Notes: generated by a model from the sequence alone, not told the origin. A stretch of 10,995 nucleotides of DNA from JACQSR01 sp042577505 (GCA_042577505.1 JBHPEA010000038.1:1-10995); one strand, 5' to 3'. Shown: positions 1 through 6,371, counted from the stretch's first letter. Translations and numbers: made by a program.

Positions 1-211
1 TGTAATTCCAGATCTGGTTTCCGGTTGTTGCATTTAATGCATAGGTATTATTATCATAACTTCCAATATAAACAATGCCGTTGGATACGGCTGGTGATGT
101 ATCTACCCAATCTCCTGCAGTGTAATTCCAGATCTGGTTTCCGGTTGTTGCATTTAATGCATAGGTATTATTATCTAAACTTCCAATATAAACAATGCCA
201 TTGGATACTGT
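1..211. repeat. Tandem 120-bp repeat encoding propeller blades
   Basis: Bases 1-91 match bases 121-211 with only about four mismatches (near 56, 57, 80 and 89), a period of exactly 120 bp or 40 codons. The remaining about 29 bp of each unit is diverged. On the minus strand the unit encodes a PQQ-like propeller blade. The array continues past the left edge, so copy number is unknown. The near-identity at DNA level, including synonymous sites, indicates recent duplication or gene conversion. Confidence 0.9.
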
Positions 212-2527
212 CGGTTGAGTTCGAATTATTGTAGTAAAGTTCCACAATTTAGTGAAATTATTCATATTTATATTTCCAGGATATACTGAAGTACCATACA
301 AGTTTTTCTTAAATTGAGGCCAGTTGTTTGTGTCATTATCTACCAAAAACTCAACTTCTTGTGAATTTATGTTTCCAAAAGAATCATTTGCATAGAATAC
401 GAAAGAATGTAATCCATTAATTAATGTAATATTTTCTGCTGTAGTGAATGTTCTGTTCGCACTTCCATTATAATACCAAAGTGTGCTTATGTTGCTGGTG
501 TCTGTTGCATTGAAGTTTACCAAAACAGTACTTGCATAGAATGCTTGCTGGTTTAATGGAGAGTAGAGAAGAAGTGTTGGCGGCTCAATTTCTGAAATCA
601 TAAGATCATTACTTCTCAGAGAAATTCCATCTTCAATGCCATCATTAGGGGTAATATTTACTGACCAAACTTCTCCAGTATTTGTTTCTTGGCTTACTAT
701 TAGGTCGGTTCTGTTCTCGTAGATTGCTTTAATTTGTTCTGCTGAAAGGGAACGATTGAAAATGATTACTTCATCTATTGAGCCGTTCATATATTCAACA
801 TCTGTGTAACCAGTATGGCCTATTCTTAATGTCTCGCCTGATTTCATAAGCTTTGGAGTCCCACTATATGTTGAACCATTACAGTATGTTCCATTTACAA
901 AAATCTGCCAGCCACTAGTGTTAACGACATATACTATATGATACCAATCGCCTATGGGCACTACAATATAGCAGTCTGCCGCTGTAGTTATCCATGAACT
1001 TCCGGATCCAATGTCCCCTTTTATCCTGTTGTCCCTGACTTTGAAATTGAATGTATATTCTCCGCCTGCTCTAGTTCCAAGAACTCCATGGCTAGGATTT
1101 GGAGTGCTGTTGATTTTTACCCAAGTGGAAATGGTATACTCGCTTAATTCCAGCGAAGAATCGTAAGGAATTTGGACATAATCCTGATAGCCGTCGAATT
1201 CATAAGCGCCAAATCCCTCATAGCCGCCCGTTGAGTTCCAAGATGCGTCGTTTACAACTGAACCGTCATTTCCATGGCCGGAATAGTCAAGTGCATCTGA
1301 AGAAACATCTCCTGAATGATTCTCAAAAGGCATATTCAAAACAGTGATTGAATTTCCATCAACAAACCAGTTGTAGATATTCTTTGTTACATTAACAGAA
1401 GAAACGTTATATGCAGTTAGGTTAGCACTTGATGTATTTAGTGGGTGGTCTGTTGCATTAAGGATCGGTGTTCCTTGTGACATATCCATTAATCCTAGAG
1501 AAATTTCTTGAGTTTCAATATCAAAAGATGAATGTGTTTCATCGCTACCTTGTAAATATGTAACATTTATTGTATCGAATTCACCATTGTCAACATAACC
1601 AAGCTCATAGCTAATTTCATCAATATTAACGTAAGAGTTTTCAACATTGAACTCCAAAATAAAGTCCCTACCTAAATTGAGAATATCACAGGCATCTCCG
1701 CAGACATTATTGAGTATGATATTTTCATCAACAAAGTAAATAATTCTTTCAACCTTATCGCTGTAAACGATATTAGAGTATGGATTATCTGGATCCAGAT
1801 TGTAATCAGCATAAATTATCTGAGCAGATACAATATTCCTATATCCAGCACCATATTTTCCATAATTGACATAAAGTGGATTATCCCATTCTGTATTCGT
1901 GGGAGAAAGTTCTAACAAAGCGCAACACTCTTCAGCACCATTACAAATTATTGTGCTTTCTTCAGATTCTATGTTATGAATAATCCATTTAGTACAAAGA
2001 TGTTCTACACTTACATTAAAGTTAAATTGACTTTGTACTTCTAGATCAATTACGCCATTCTCAAATTCAATGCCATTATTATCAATATCAAATCCAGGAT
2101 TGTCTGAAAATATCAAATTTACGCTAATATTTCCTTCTTTTTGACTATCTTCAATGGTTGGTTCAGTTTTAAGATAGGGTATCTCATCTACAATATTCAT
2201 GTCGTTTTCATTTGAATCAAAAACAAGATATTCATTACTTCCATCACTTATCCATAAGTCAACTGAACCGCTTCTGTTGATTGTTCCACTAATACCTAAT
2301 CCAGTAACATTTCCGTTTAGAATAGAAACTGAGATTTCATCATTTGAATTTACTAAAAAGTTTGCATCATCAACTACATGCATTGTTTGATCGTATGTTG
2401 CAAAACCTGTTGGTAAACCTAAATTGTGAATTCCAACATAGAACGCCATTATCATTATCACTATTAAGAAAGGTATAGAGATTGAAGTTAACCATATATC
2501 TTCGTACTTGGAGGGTTTTGGTTTCAT
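1..2527 (-). CDS. Large surface protein with N-terminal membrane anchor, LamG domain and PQQ-type propeller repeats (3' end cut by window)
   Basis: The frame is open from the ATG at 2527 to the window edge, giving 842 codons with no stop, so the C-terminus is missing. Residues 1-12 are polar and basic; about 13-33 (including IPFLIVIMIMAFYVG) are a membrane anchor or uncleaved signal. An Asn/Ser/Thr-rich beta-type region with several Cys pairs (for example ECC and CGDAC) extends to about residue 390. A LamG/concanavalin-like domain covers about 395-610, ending in the typical GSIDEVIIFNRSLSAEQI. An Ig/fibronectin-like segment covers about 640-730 (SPLNQQAFYASTVLVNFNAT). From about 733 come 40-residue PQQ-like propeller blades with VSNGIVYIGS and ALNATTGNQIWNYT. 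LamG plus propeller architecture suggests binding of extracellular glycans or proteins at the cell surface; the ligand is unknown. Many N-x-S/T sequons fit an exported glycoprotein. The start overlaps the stop of the upstream small gene as ATGA, implying coupled translation. Confident in domain type, not in function. Confidence 0.85.
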   Translation of the reverse strand, partial: MKPKPSKYEDIWLTSISIPFLIVIMIMAFYVGIHNLGLPTGFATYDQTMHVVDDANFLVNSNDEISVSILNGNVTGLGISGTINRSGSVDLWISDGSNEYLVFDSNENDMNIVDEIPYLKTEPTIEDSQKEGNISVNLIFSDNPGFDIDNNGIEFENGVIDLEVQSQFNFNVSVEHLCTKWIIHNIESEESTIICNGAEECCALLELSPTNTEWDNPLYVNYGKYGAGYRNIVSAQIIYADYNLDPDNPYSNIVYSDKVERIIYFVDENIILNNVCGDACDILNLGRDFILEFNVENSYVNIDEISYELGYVDNGEFDTINVTYLQGSDETHSSFDIETQEISLGLMDMSQGTPILNATDHPLNTSSANLTAYNVSSVNVTKNIYNWFVDGNSITVLNMPFENHSGDVSSDALDYSGHGNDGSVVNDASWNSTGGYEGFGAYEFDGYQDYVQIPYDSSLELSEYTISTWVKINSTPNPSHGVLGTRAGGEYTFNFKVRDNRIKGDIGSGSSWITTAADCYIVVPIGDWYHIVYVVNTSGWQIFVNGTYCNGSTYSGTPKLMKSGETLRIGHTGYTDVEYMNGSIDEVIIFNRSLSAEQIKAIYENRTDLIVSQETNTGEVWSVNITPNDGIEDGISLRSNDLMISEIEPPTLLLYSPLNQQAFYASTVLVNFNATDTSNISTLWYYNGSANRTFTTAENITLINGLHSFVFYANDSFGNINSQEVEFLVDNDTNNWPQFKKNLYGTSVYPGNINMNNFTKLWNFTTIIRTQPTVSNGIVYIGSLDNNTYALNATTGNQIWNYTAGDWVDTSPAVSNGIVYIGSYDNNTYALNATTGNQIWNY

Positions 2528-2667
2528 TTAATCTTCCCCTCCAAAAAATTTTTCAGAATTTTAGTCAGTTCATCGCCAACTTTTACATTTTTAATGATAC
2601 AGTAAGCTACGAATTTTCTCCAAGTAGCCTCATCGATTTCTTTTACAAGTTTTGAAGACTTTTTCAT
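2524..2667 (-). CDS. 47-aa ribbon-helix-helix-like small protein, probable transcription regulator
   Basis: Short frame starting at ATG 2667 (MKKSSKLVKEIDEATWRKF...) and ending in TGA at 2526-2524; 47 residues. A short basic N-terminus is followed by a strand-like KEIDEAT (residues 9-15), then helix A (about 15-27, TWRKFVAYCIIKN) and helix B (about 30-44, VGDELTKILKNFLEG). This is the strand-helix-helix order of RHH/Arc-MetJ-type DNA-binding proteins, with the usual acidic D-E-x-T-W/L cap. RHH dimers bind inverted repeats, and a perfect one lies immediately upstream. The stop overlaps the start of the large surface-protein gene by four bases (ATGA), so the two are probably co-translated. Inference: autorepressor of this operon. 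It could instead be a small helical accessory protein; there is no toxin gene beside it. Confidence 0.7.
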   Translation of the reverse strand: MKKSSKLVKEIDEATWRKFVAYCIIKNVKVGDELTKILKNFLEGKIK

Positions 2668-2668
2668 T

Positions 2669-2695
2669 GGTTTAACCTGTTAATCTGGTTAAACC
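2669..2695. promoter_or_regulatory. Perfect 9-bp inverted repeat, candidate operator
   Basis: GGTTTAACC at 2669-2677 and its exact reverse complement GGTTAAACC at 2687-2695 are separated by 9 bp. The element lies between the minus-strand TATA box (about 2698-2708) and the ATG at 2667, covering the expected transcription start near 2677. That is where a bound repressor would block initiation. Because transcription probably starts at the second arm, a full RNA hairpin is less likely than a DNA operator. The obvious candidate ligand is the RHH-like protein encoded 1 bp downstream. Confidence 0.6.
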
Positions 2696-2697
2696 TT

Positions 2698-2708
2698 TTT
2701 AAATATAT
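2698..2708 (-). promoter_or_regulatory. TATA box of the RHH/surface-protein operon
   Basis: On the minus strand this reads ATATATTTAAA. Its centre is about 26 bp from a predicted start near 2677, leaving a leader of about 10 nt before the ATG at 2667. No clear Shine-Dalgarno sequence is present in that leader. Based on archaeal promoter spacing only. Confidence 0.5.
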
Positions 2709-2750
2709 CGTATTAACAAGTAAAAATGAGATTTATAGCCATCAACAACC

Positions 2751-2758
2751 TTTATATA
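2751..2758 (+). promoter_or_regulatory. TATA box of the TadC/FlaJ-type gene
   Basis: TTTATATA followed by CC. With about 26 bp spacing, the transcript would start near 2781, giving a leader of about 14 nt that contains GGGG at 2787-2790, four bases before the ATG at 2795. Position and motif fit a standard archaeal promoter. It is divergent from the minus-strand promoter about 45 bp away. Confidence 0.6.
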
Positions 2759-2794
2759 CCCAAGAGCTTAGTTTTATCCTGAAAAAGGGGAAAA

Positions 2795-4957
2795 ATGTCA
2801 GATCCTGATCCGAAAGATTTATTGCAGAAATACAAAGCTAGACTTGAGACTGAATTAACTGCAAAGAATCTTCCTCCATCGAAGGTAATTTATTCTAGAG
2901 AGTATCAGCAATTTAGAAAGGAAATTTTGCCCCCTCATCTAAATCTTTATGAGAAACTTTGCAATTGGTGTGGGAAAATATTCAAGATTAAGCCCCCAAC
3001 TCAGAGGGAAAAAGAGTTACAAGAAGCTATTGGGATGTGTCATCTTAATATAACCCCCATTGGTTCTACGTCTTTTAGTATAATAGCCCCACTAGTTTTT
3101 GGAATAATTACTTCCCTGATATTTTATTTAATATTTCAATCTATGTTTTTTGTTTTCTTTTTCGCTTTAACATCACTTTATTTGATTATCCCTCTTGGGA
3201 AATTACCTGATTTTATAGCTACAACATGGCGTCTTAAAGCTTCAAATCAGATGATATTATGTATTTTCTATGTTGTTACATATATGCGTCATACTTCAAA
3301 CATAGAATTGGCGCTTGATTTCGCTGCAGAACATCTGTCACCCCCTCTTTCGCTTGATATAAAAAAGATTTTGTGGGATGTTGAAACCGAAAAGTACCCA
3401 TCGGTTAAAGAATCATTAGAAGCCTACCTAAAAACTTGGAAAAAATACAATATTGAATTTATTGAATCTTTCCATATGATCGAGTCCTCACTTTACGAAG
3501 GATCTGAGGAAAAGAGATTAGCCGCATTAGACAAAGGTTTGGATTTAATATTAGAAGAAACTTATGAAAAAATGCTTCACTATGCTCATAATTTGAAATC
3601 GCCTATCACTATGCTTCATATGATGGGAATCATATTGCCGATTCTTGGTTTGGTTATATTACCGTTGGTTGTAAGTTTCCTTGAAGAGATACGATGGTAT
3701 CATCTTTCAACTATTTACAATCTATTTTTGCCTGCTATTGTTTATTTAATGGGAAAGAAAATTCTTGCAACGAGACCAACTGGTTACGGAGATACAGATA
3801 TATCCGAGGATAATCCTCAGTTGAAGAAATATAAGAATATGGTGTTTTCTTCAGGGAAAAGTGAATTCAAAGTTAATCCCCTCTATGTAAGCATTGGCAT
3901 ATTTGTGGTTTTTCTGTTAATTGGATTATCACCTTTACTATTACATGCTATTGGTTTTCCTGATATGGGTTGGGGAGCAGCTGATGAAAAAAGTCCCTGT
4001 GGAAAAAGTTTTTGTTTGCTAGGATACGAAAAAGATGCTTTTGACAATGATATAGGTCCATTTGGTGTCGGCGCTGGATTGATAAGTATGTTTATCACGC
4101 TTGGTCTTGGTATCTCTTTGGGAGTTTACTTTAAGTTAAAATCAAAAAATGTTATTAAGATAAGGAGAGAGTCAAAAAGATTAGAAGAAGAGTTTGCTGG
4201 TGCACTATTCCAACTTGGTAATCGTATTGGAGATGGGCTTCCAACCGAGATGGCTGTCGGAAGAGTTGCTGTCACAATGGAAGGGACAGTTTCGGGCAAA
4301 TTCTTTGATTTGGTAAGTAGTAATATTAGGCGACTTGGAATGTCTGTTGACGAAGCAATATTTAATAAGAAATATGGTGCTATACTTTATTTCCCTTCTA
4401 GAGTAATTGAAAGTTCAATGAAGGTTTTGACTGAATCAGTAAAAAAAGGTCCAGCAGTTGCTGCTAGGGCGCTCATGAATGTTGCAAAATATATCAAAGA
4501 GATTCATCGTGTTAATGAGAGATTAAAAGATTTACTTGCTGATGTTATTTCTTCAATGAAATCTCAGATTAAATTTTTAGCACCTGTAATTTCTGGTATA
4601 GTTATTGGAATAACTTCAATGATAACAAATATTTTAGGCAAATTGGGGGGGCAAATAGAAACATTTGAATCACCAGATATTTCAAATACAGCAAATTTAG
4701 CTCAACTGCAAGATATTTTGGGTGGTCGGGGGATACCTTCTTATTATTTCCAAATAATGGTGGGAATTTATGTTGTTCAAATTGTATATATTCTTACAGT
4801 GCTTTCAAATGGAATAGAGAATGGAACTGATTCATTGAATGAGAAATATGAACTTGGAATTAATTTAATTAGAAGCACTATTATGTATGTGTTAATTGCA
4901 GCAATAGTAAGTTTACTATTCAACATAATTGCGAATAATATTCTACCACAAATATAG
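2795..4957 (+). CDS. Tandem T2SSF-domain membrane protein, TadC/FlaJ-type pilus assembly platform
   Basis: 720 residues. The protein is the inner-membrane platform class that works with a GspE/VirB11-type ATPase to assemble archaeal type IV pilus-like filaments. Two T2SSF units are visible. Unit 1 (about 150-295) runs from the cytoplasmic helices QMILCIFYVVTYMRHTSNIE to the membrane pair at 272-295 and 303-322. Unit 2 (about 460-615) has EEEFAGALFQLGNRIGDGLP, the classic conserved start of the domain, and ends in the helix at 594-615. Other membrane helices lie at about 97-137 (two), 363-386, 424-446, 652-672 and 694-715. A loop of about 37 residues between helices at 386 and 424 contains Cys402 and Cys407 and is probably outside the cell. 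The start is supported by GGGG four bases upstream. No ATPase or pilin gene is in this window. The gene is convergent with the tRNA gene, 9 bp away. Confidence 0.85.
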   Translation: MSDPDPKDLLQKYKARLETELTAKNLPPSKVIYSREYQQFRKEILPPHLNLYEKLCNWCGKIFKIKPPTQREKELQEAIGMCHLNITPIGSTSFSIIAPLVFGIITSLIFYLIFQSMFFVFFFALTSLYLIIPLGKLPDFIATTWRLKASNQMILCIFYVVTYMRHTSNIELALDFAAEHLSPPLSLDIKKILWDVETEKYPSVKESLEAYLKTWKKYNIEFIESFHMIESSLYEGSEEKRLAALDKGLDLILEETYEKMLHYAHNLKSPITMLHMMGIILPILGLVILPLVVSFLEEIRWYHLSTIYNLFLPAIVYLMGKKILATRPTGYGDTDISEDNPQLKKYKNMVFSSGKSEFKVNPLYVSIGIFVVFLLIGLSPLLLHAIGFPDMGWGAADEKSPCGKSFCLLGYEKDAFDNDIGPFGVGAGLISMFITLGLGISLGVYFKLKSKNVIKIRRESKRLEEEFAGALFQLGNRIGDGLPTEMAVGRVAVTMEGTVSGKFFDLVSSNIRRLGMSVDEAIFNKKYGAILYFPSRVIESSMKVLTESVKKGPAVAARALMNVAKYIKEIHRVNERLKDLLADVISSMKSQIKFLAPVISGIVIGITSMITNILGKLGGQIETFESPDISNTANLAQLQDILGGRGIPSYYFQIMVGIYVVQIVYILTVLSNGIENGTDSLNEKYELGINLIRSTIMYVLIAAIVSLLFNIIANNILPQI

Positions 4958-4966
4958 AAAAACAAA
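4958..4966 (-). terminator. Oligo-T terminator after the tRNA gene
   Basis: Directly after the discriminator base, the minus strand reads TTTGTTTTT, the T-rich signal at which archaeal RNA polymerase stops. It also fills the 9-bp gap to the convergent plus-strand gene. No stem-loop is required or seen. Confidence 0.5.
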
Positions 4967-4980
4967 TGGGGACACTGGGA

Positions 4981-5020
4981 CTCTCAAATCCAAAGGGATT
5001 GGTTGTCTCCCTCCTGGATA
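4981..5020 (-). other. tRNA-Phe intron 2, T-loop position 59/60 (40 nt)
   Basis: Between the T-stem strands CTGGG (5031-5027) and CCCAG (4979-4975) lie 47 nt instead of 7. Exon U54 U55 C56 A57 pairs with intron UGAG (4986-4983). The 5' bulge is A58 A59 | U and the 3' bulge is A G | U60. The intron itself folds as AUCCA/UGGAU plus AGGGA/UCCCU. One extra unpaired U (4987) makes this a slightly relaxed bulge-helix-bulge. Because T occurs at both junctions, the boundary could be shifted by one base without changing the mature sequence. Confidence 0.8.
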
Positions 5021-5042
5021 TTTGAACCCAGGACACCTACGT

Positions 5043-5056
5043 GACCAAAAGAGTTA
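5043..5056 (-). other. tRNA-Phe intron 1, canonical position 37/38 (14 nt)
   Basis: The 21-nt anticodon loop is 14 nt too long. The intron is TAACTCTTTTGGTC. Bulge-helix-bulge: exon C32 U33 G34 A35 pairs with intron UUGG (two GU wobbles). The 5' bulge is A36 G37 | U and the 3' bulge is U C | A38, with cuts after the second bulge base on both sides. The inner helix is only AA/UU. Cutting gives the loop CTGAAGA, as expected for tRNA-Phe. Confidence 0.85.
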
Positions 5057-5123
5057 CTTCAGCGTAGTGCTCTCCCAGTCTGAGCTATGTCCCCAAAAAG
5101 TATTACCTTGGATATAAGAATTC

Positions 5124-5132
5124 TTTAAATAA
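5124..5132 (-). promoter_or_regulatory. Probable TATA box of the tRNA-Phe gene
   Basis: The minus strand reads TTATTTAAA here. A start about 26 bp downstream would fall near 5101, seven bases before the mature 5' end, as is usual for archaeal tRNA genes. A second AT-rich candidate, TTATAT at 5112-5117, is too close to the mature end to be preferred. Confidence 0.4.
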
Positions 5133-5138
5133 GTTGTG

Positions 5139-5474
5139 CTATTCGATATTCTCTTCACTAACTTCTGGTTTATCTTGGGGTTTGCCTTTTTCTAAGACTT
5201 CCATACTGCCGAATCTACCTGTAGTTAATTGTTTTTCGCCTCTAAATTCACTAACATAGCCATTTGAGATTTTGATCTTATCTCCTGGACTTACTTTATC
5301 GATGTCATCATTCCATAAACTTAAATTAATTTCTCCTGTTTCATCCTTTGCTTTAGCTGTTGCCACTCTGCCTTGTTTTCCGAATTTCTCGAAAGTTCTT
5401 GGTTCAGAAACTGATACTACTTCCACCACTATCTCTACCTTTCCTTGTCCTGCATTTAATTCGCTTATTGCCAT
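5139..5474 (-). CDS. Single-OB-fold single-stranded DNA-binding protein (SSB/RPA-like)
   Basis: 111 residues. This is one OB fold of the type seen in the crenarchaeal SSB: ATAKAKDETGEINLSLW (38-54) followed by VSPGDKIKISNGYVSEFRGE (61-80) and KQL. Binding aromatics are visible at Trp54, Tyr73 and Phe77; in Sulfolobus SSB these places hold Trp, Trp and Phe (recalled alignment). The C-terminal tail (about 97-111) is short and acidic with no RGG stretch, so the protein is smaller than the Sulfolobus one. The likely role is coating ssDNA, or possibly RNA, during replication and repair. Start: ATG at 5474, preceded in frame by TAA. An unusually strong AGGAGGT lies upstream, with a rather long spacing of about 12 nt. 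The gene follows the Cys-rich membrane protein by 32 bp and is probably last in that operon. Confidence 0.85.
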   Translation of the reverse strand: MAISELNAGQGKVEIVVEVVSVSEPRTFEKFGKQGRVATAKAKDETGEINLSLWNDDIDKVSPGDKIKISNGYVSEFRGEKQLTTGRFGSMEVLEKGKPQDKPEVSEENIE

Positions 5475-5506
5475 TTTTTATGACTAACCTCCTTTCACTT
5501 AAAAAT

Positions 5507-6358
5507 TTATCGCTTACCGAAGGCTATTGATATTGCCCTATTTATTACTGCCTTTGGTATCTTCTTGTCATTTAATTCACTAATAATTTTTTCTTCAGAG
5601 AATCCAATACTTTTTGATTTTCTAGCCCATAATGAGACTTTTAATATTAACTTATTCCTGATCTGCGTTTTTCTCTTTTTTGCAATAATAACTAAAACCC
5701 CTGCTACAATAAGGAATAATCCACCAATCGCGTAAATTGCAATAAAGATGTTATTATCTAAGGATCCAGTTGCCTGTCCAACGATATCATCGCTTTTTTC
5801 TGGAGGGGGTGTCTCAATTTTTTCAATATCCTTAGGAGTCTCCTTCGTAACGGTGTCAATATTGGTTAAACAACACGTAACAAGTTTGTGTTGAGCTGCA
5901 ATTGGACCACAGATATTTATGCCCTGACAGTATGATTTCCTAAATTCTGAGTTACAATTAAATCCATTATCCCAAAAAAGAGATTTTTCAAAAGAAAATT
6001 TGTCCCTCGTAAATATTTGTTGACAGCCTACATCTTCATTTTGTGATACTAATGCGGTTTTACTAGGAAATTTAATTACCAAATCCTTCAATGGTTCACA
6101 ACCAGTAGATTCAACGACAATAAATGCTTCTTTACTCCTAGTTACGTCAAAGTATTGGTCACCGACAATAATACAAAAATTCGAGCCCTCTCCAGAGAAT
6201 CCGGTTAGGGGGAAAAACGCAGCAAAATTCTCAACTTCATTATTTGTAGTTGCAACAGCATAAGTAGTGATAAAATCTCCTACATTATCTGAATAAAAGA
6301 CACTCATAACTAACAAGGATAAGACGATTAAAAAAAATAGCGCAGTTCTAATTTTGAT
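5507..6358 (-). CDS. Cys-rich extracytoplasmic protein with signal peptide and one C-terminal membrane helix; unusual start
   Basis: Function not recognised. Numbered from the first canonical start (TTG 6316): an ectodomain of about 150 residues has eight Cys (48, 73, 98, 121, 130, 136, 148, 149). It is followed by a Pro/Glu/Lys linker (about 158-177), a membrane helix (190-212) with KKRK after it, and a small cytoplasmic helical tail with GFSEEKIISELNDKKIPKAV. That motif is of a kind frequent at the ends of DPANN membrane proteins. The start is a problem: reading upstream in frame gives KIRTALFFLIVLSLLVMSVF, a good signal peptide, but no ATG, GTG or TTG until the stop at 6391. I place the start at ATC 6358, five bases after AGGGGTG, which overlaps the GlyRS stop. 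The TTG at 6316 has no ribosome site and would halve the signal peptide. A one-base error in the A8 run (6330-6337) could instead join it to GTG 6366. Confidence 0.65.
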   Translation of the reverse strand: MKIRTALFFLIVLSLLVMSVFYSDNVGDFITTYAVATTNNEVENFAAFFPLTGFSGEGSNFCIIVGDQYFDVTRSKEAFIVVESTGCEPLKDLVIKFPSKTALVSQNEDVGCQQIFTRDKFSFEKSLFWDNGFNCNSEFRKSYCQGINICGPIAAQHKLVTCCLTNIDTVTKETPKDIEKIETPPPEKSDDIVGQATGSLDNNIFIAIYAIGGLFLIVAGVLVIIAKKRKTQIRNKLILKVSLWARKSKSIGFSEEKIISELNDKKIPKAVINRAISIAFGKR

Positions 6359-6371
6359 CTTAACACCCCTT

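Larger units (their letters stand above)
4967..5094 (-). tRNA. tRNA-Phe (GAA) with two introns
   Basis: Exons on the minus strand are 5094-5057, 5042-5021 and 4980-4967, together 74 nt. Acceptor GGGGACA (5094-5088) pairs fully with TGTCCCC (4974-4968); the discriminator is A at 4967 and no CCA is encoded. D-arm: GCTC/GAGC with loop AGACTGGGA. Anticodon stem: CTACG/CGTAG. The mature loop is CTGAAGA with anticodon GAA at 5060-5058, so phenylalanine. Variable loop: GTGTC. T-stem CTGGG/CCCAG pairs perfectly only when a 40-nt insert in the T-loop is removed, restoring TTCAAAT. Both insert junctions fit the bulge-helix-bulge used by archaeal splicing endonuclease. The gene lies downstream of the SSB gene with its own probable TATA box. 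A scanner expecting one intron could miss it or mis-end it. Confidence 0.88.

Noticed and set aside
1..211. CRISPR-like or mobile repeat
   Set aside because: Units are 120 bp, directly adjacent, in frame and coding for 40-residue blades; there are no spacers or terminal inverted repeats.
25..234. Plus-strand open frame over the left edge
   Set aside because: It is antisense to the propeller repeats of the minus-strand surface protein and merely repeats with the 120-bp period.
2199..2390. 63-aa plus-strand frame within the surface-protein gene
   Set aside because: Antisense shadow of a continuous 842-codon frame with clear domains.
2524..2667. Antitoxin of a toxin-antitoxin pair
   Set aside because: The RHH-like protein could suggest this, but the coupled downstream gene is a large surface protein, not a toxin, and no toxin-like frame is nearby.
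5011..5033. Reading the tRNA with an 8-nt T-loop and no second intron
   Set aside because: That reading leaves the acceptor stem unpaired; the perfect 3' acceptor strand lies about 40 nt further on, next to a perfect T-stem strand.
4929..5117. 62-aa plus-strand open frame
   Set aside because: It runs antisense through the tRNA-Phe gene and has no ribosome site or recognisable content.
5116..5125. Palindrome AAGAATTCTT upstream of the tRNA
   Set aside because: Only 10 bp with no loop; it lies between AT-rich promoter elements and is expected by chance in AT-rich DNA.
6330..6366. GTG start at 6366 for the Cys-rich protein
   Set aside because: In the sequence as given this frame stops just after the homopolymer run; it works only if one base is missing from the assembly.
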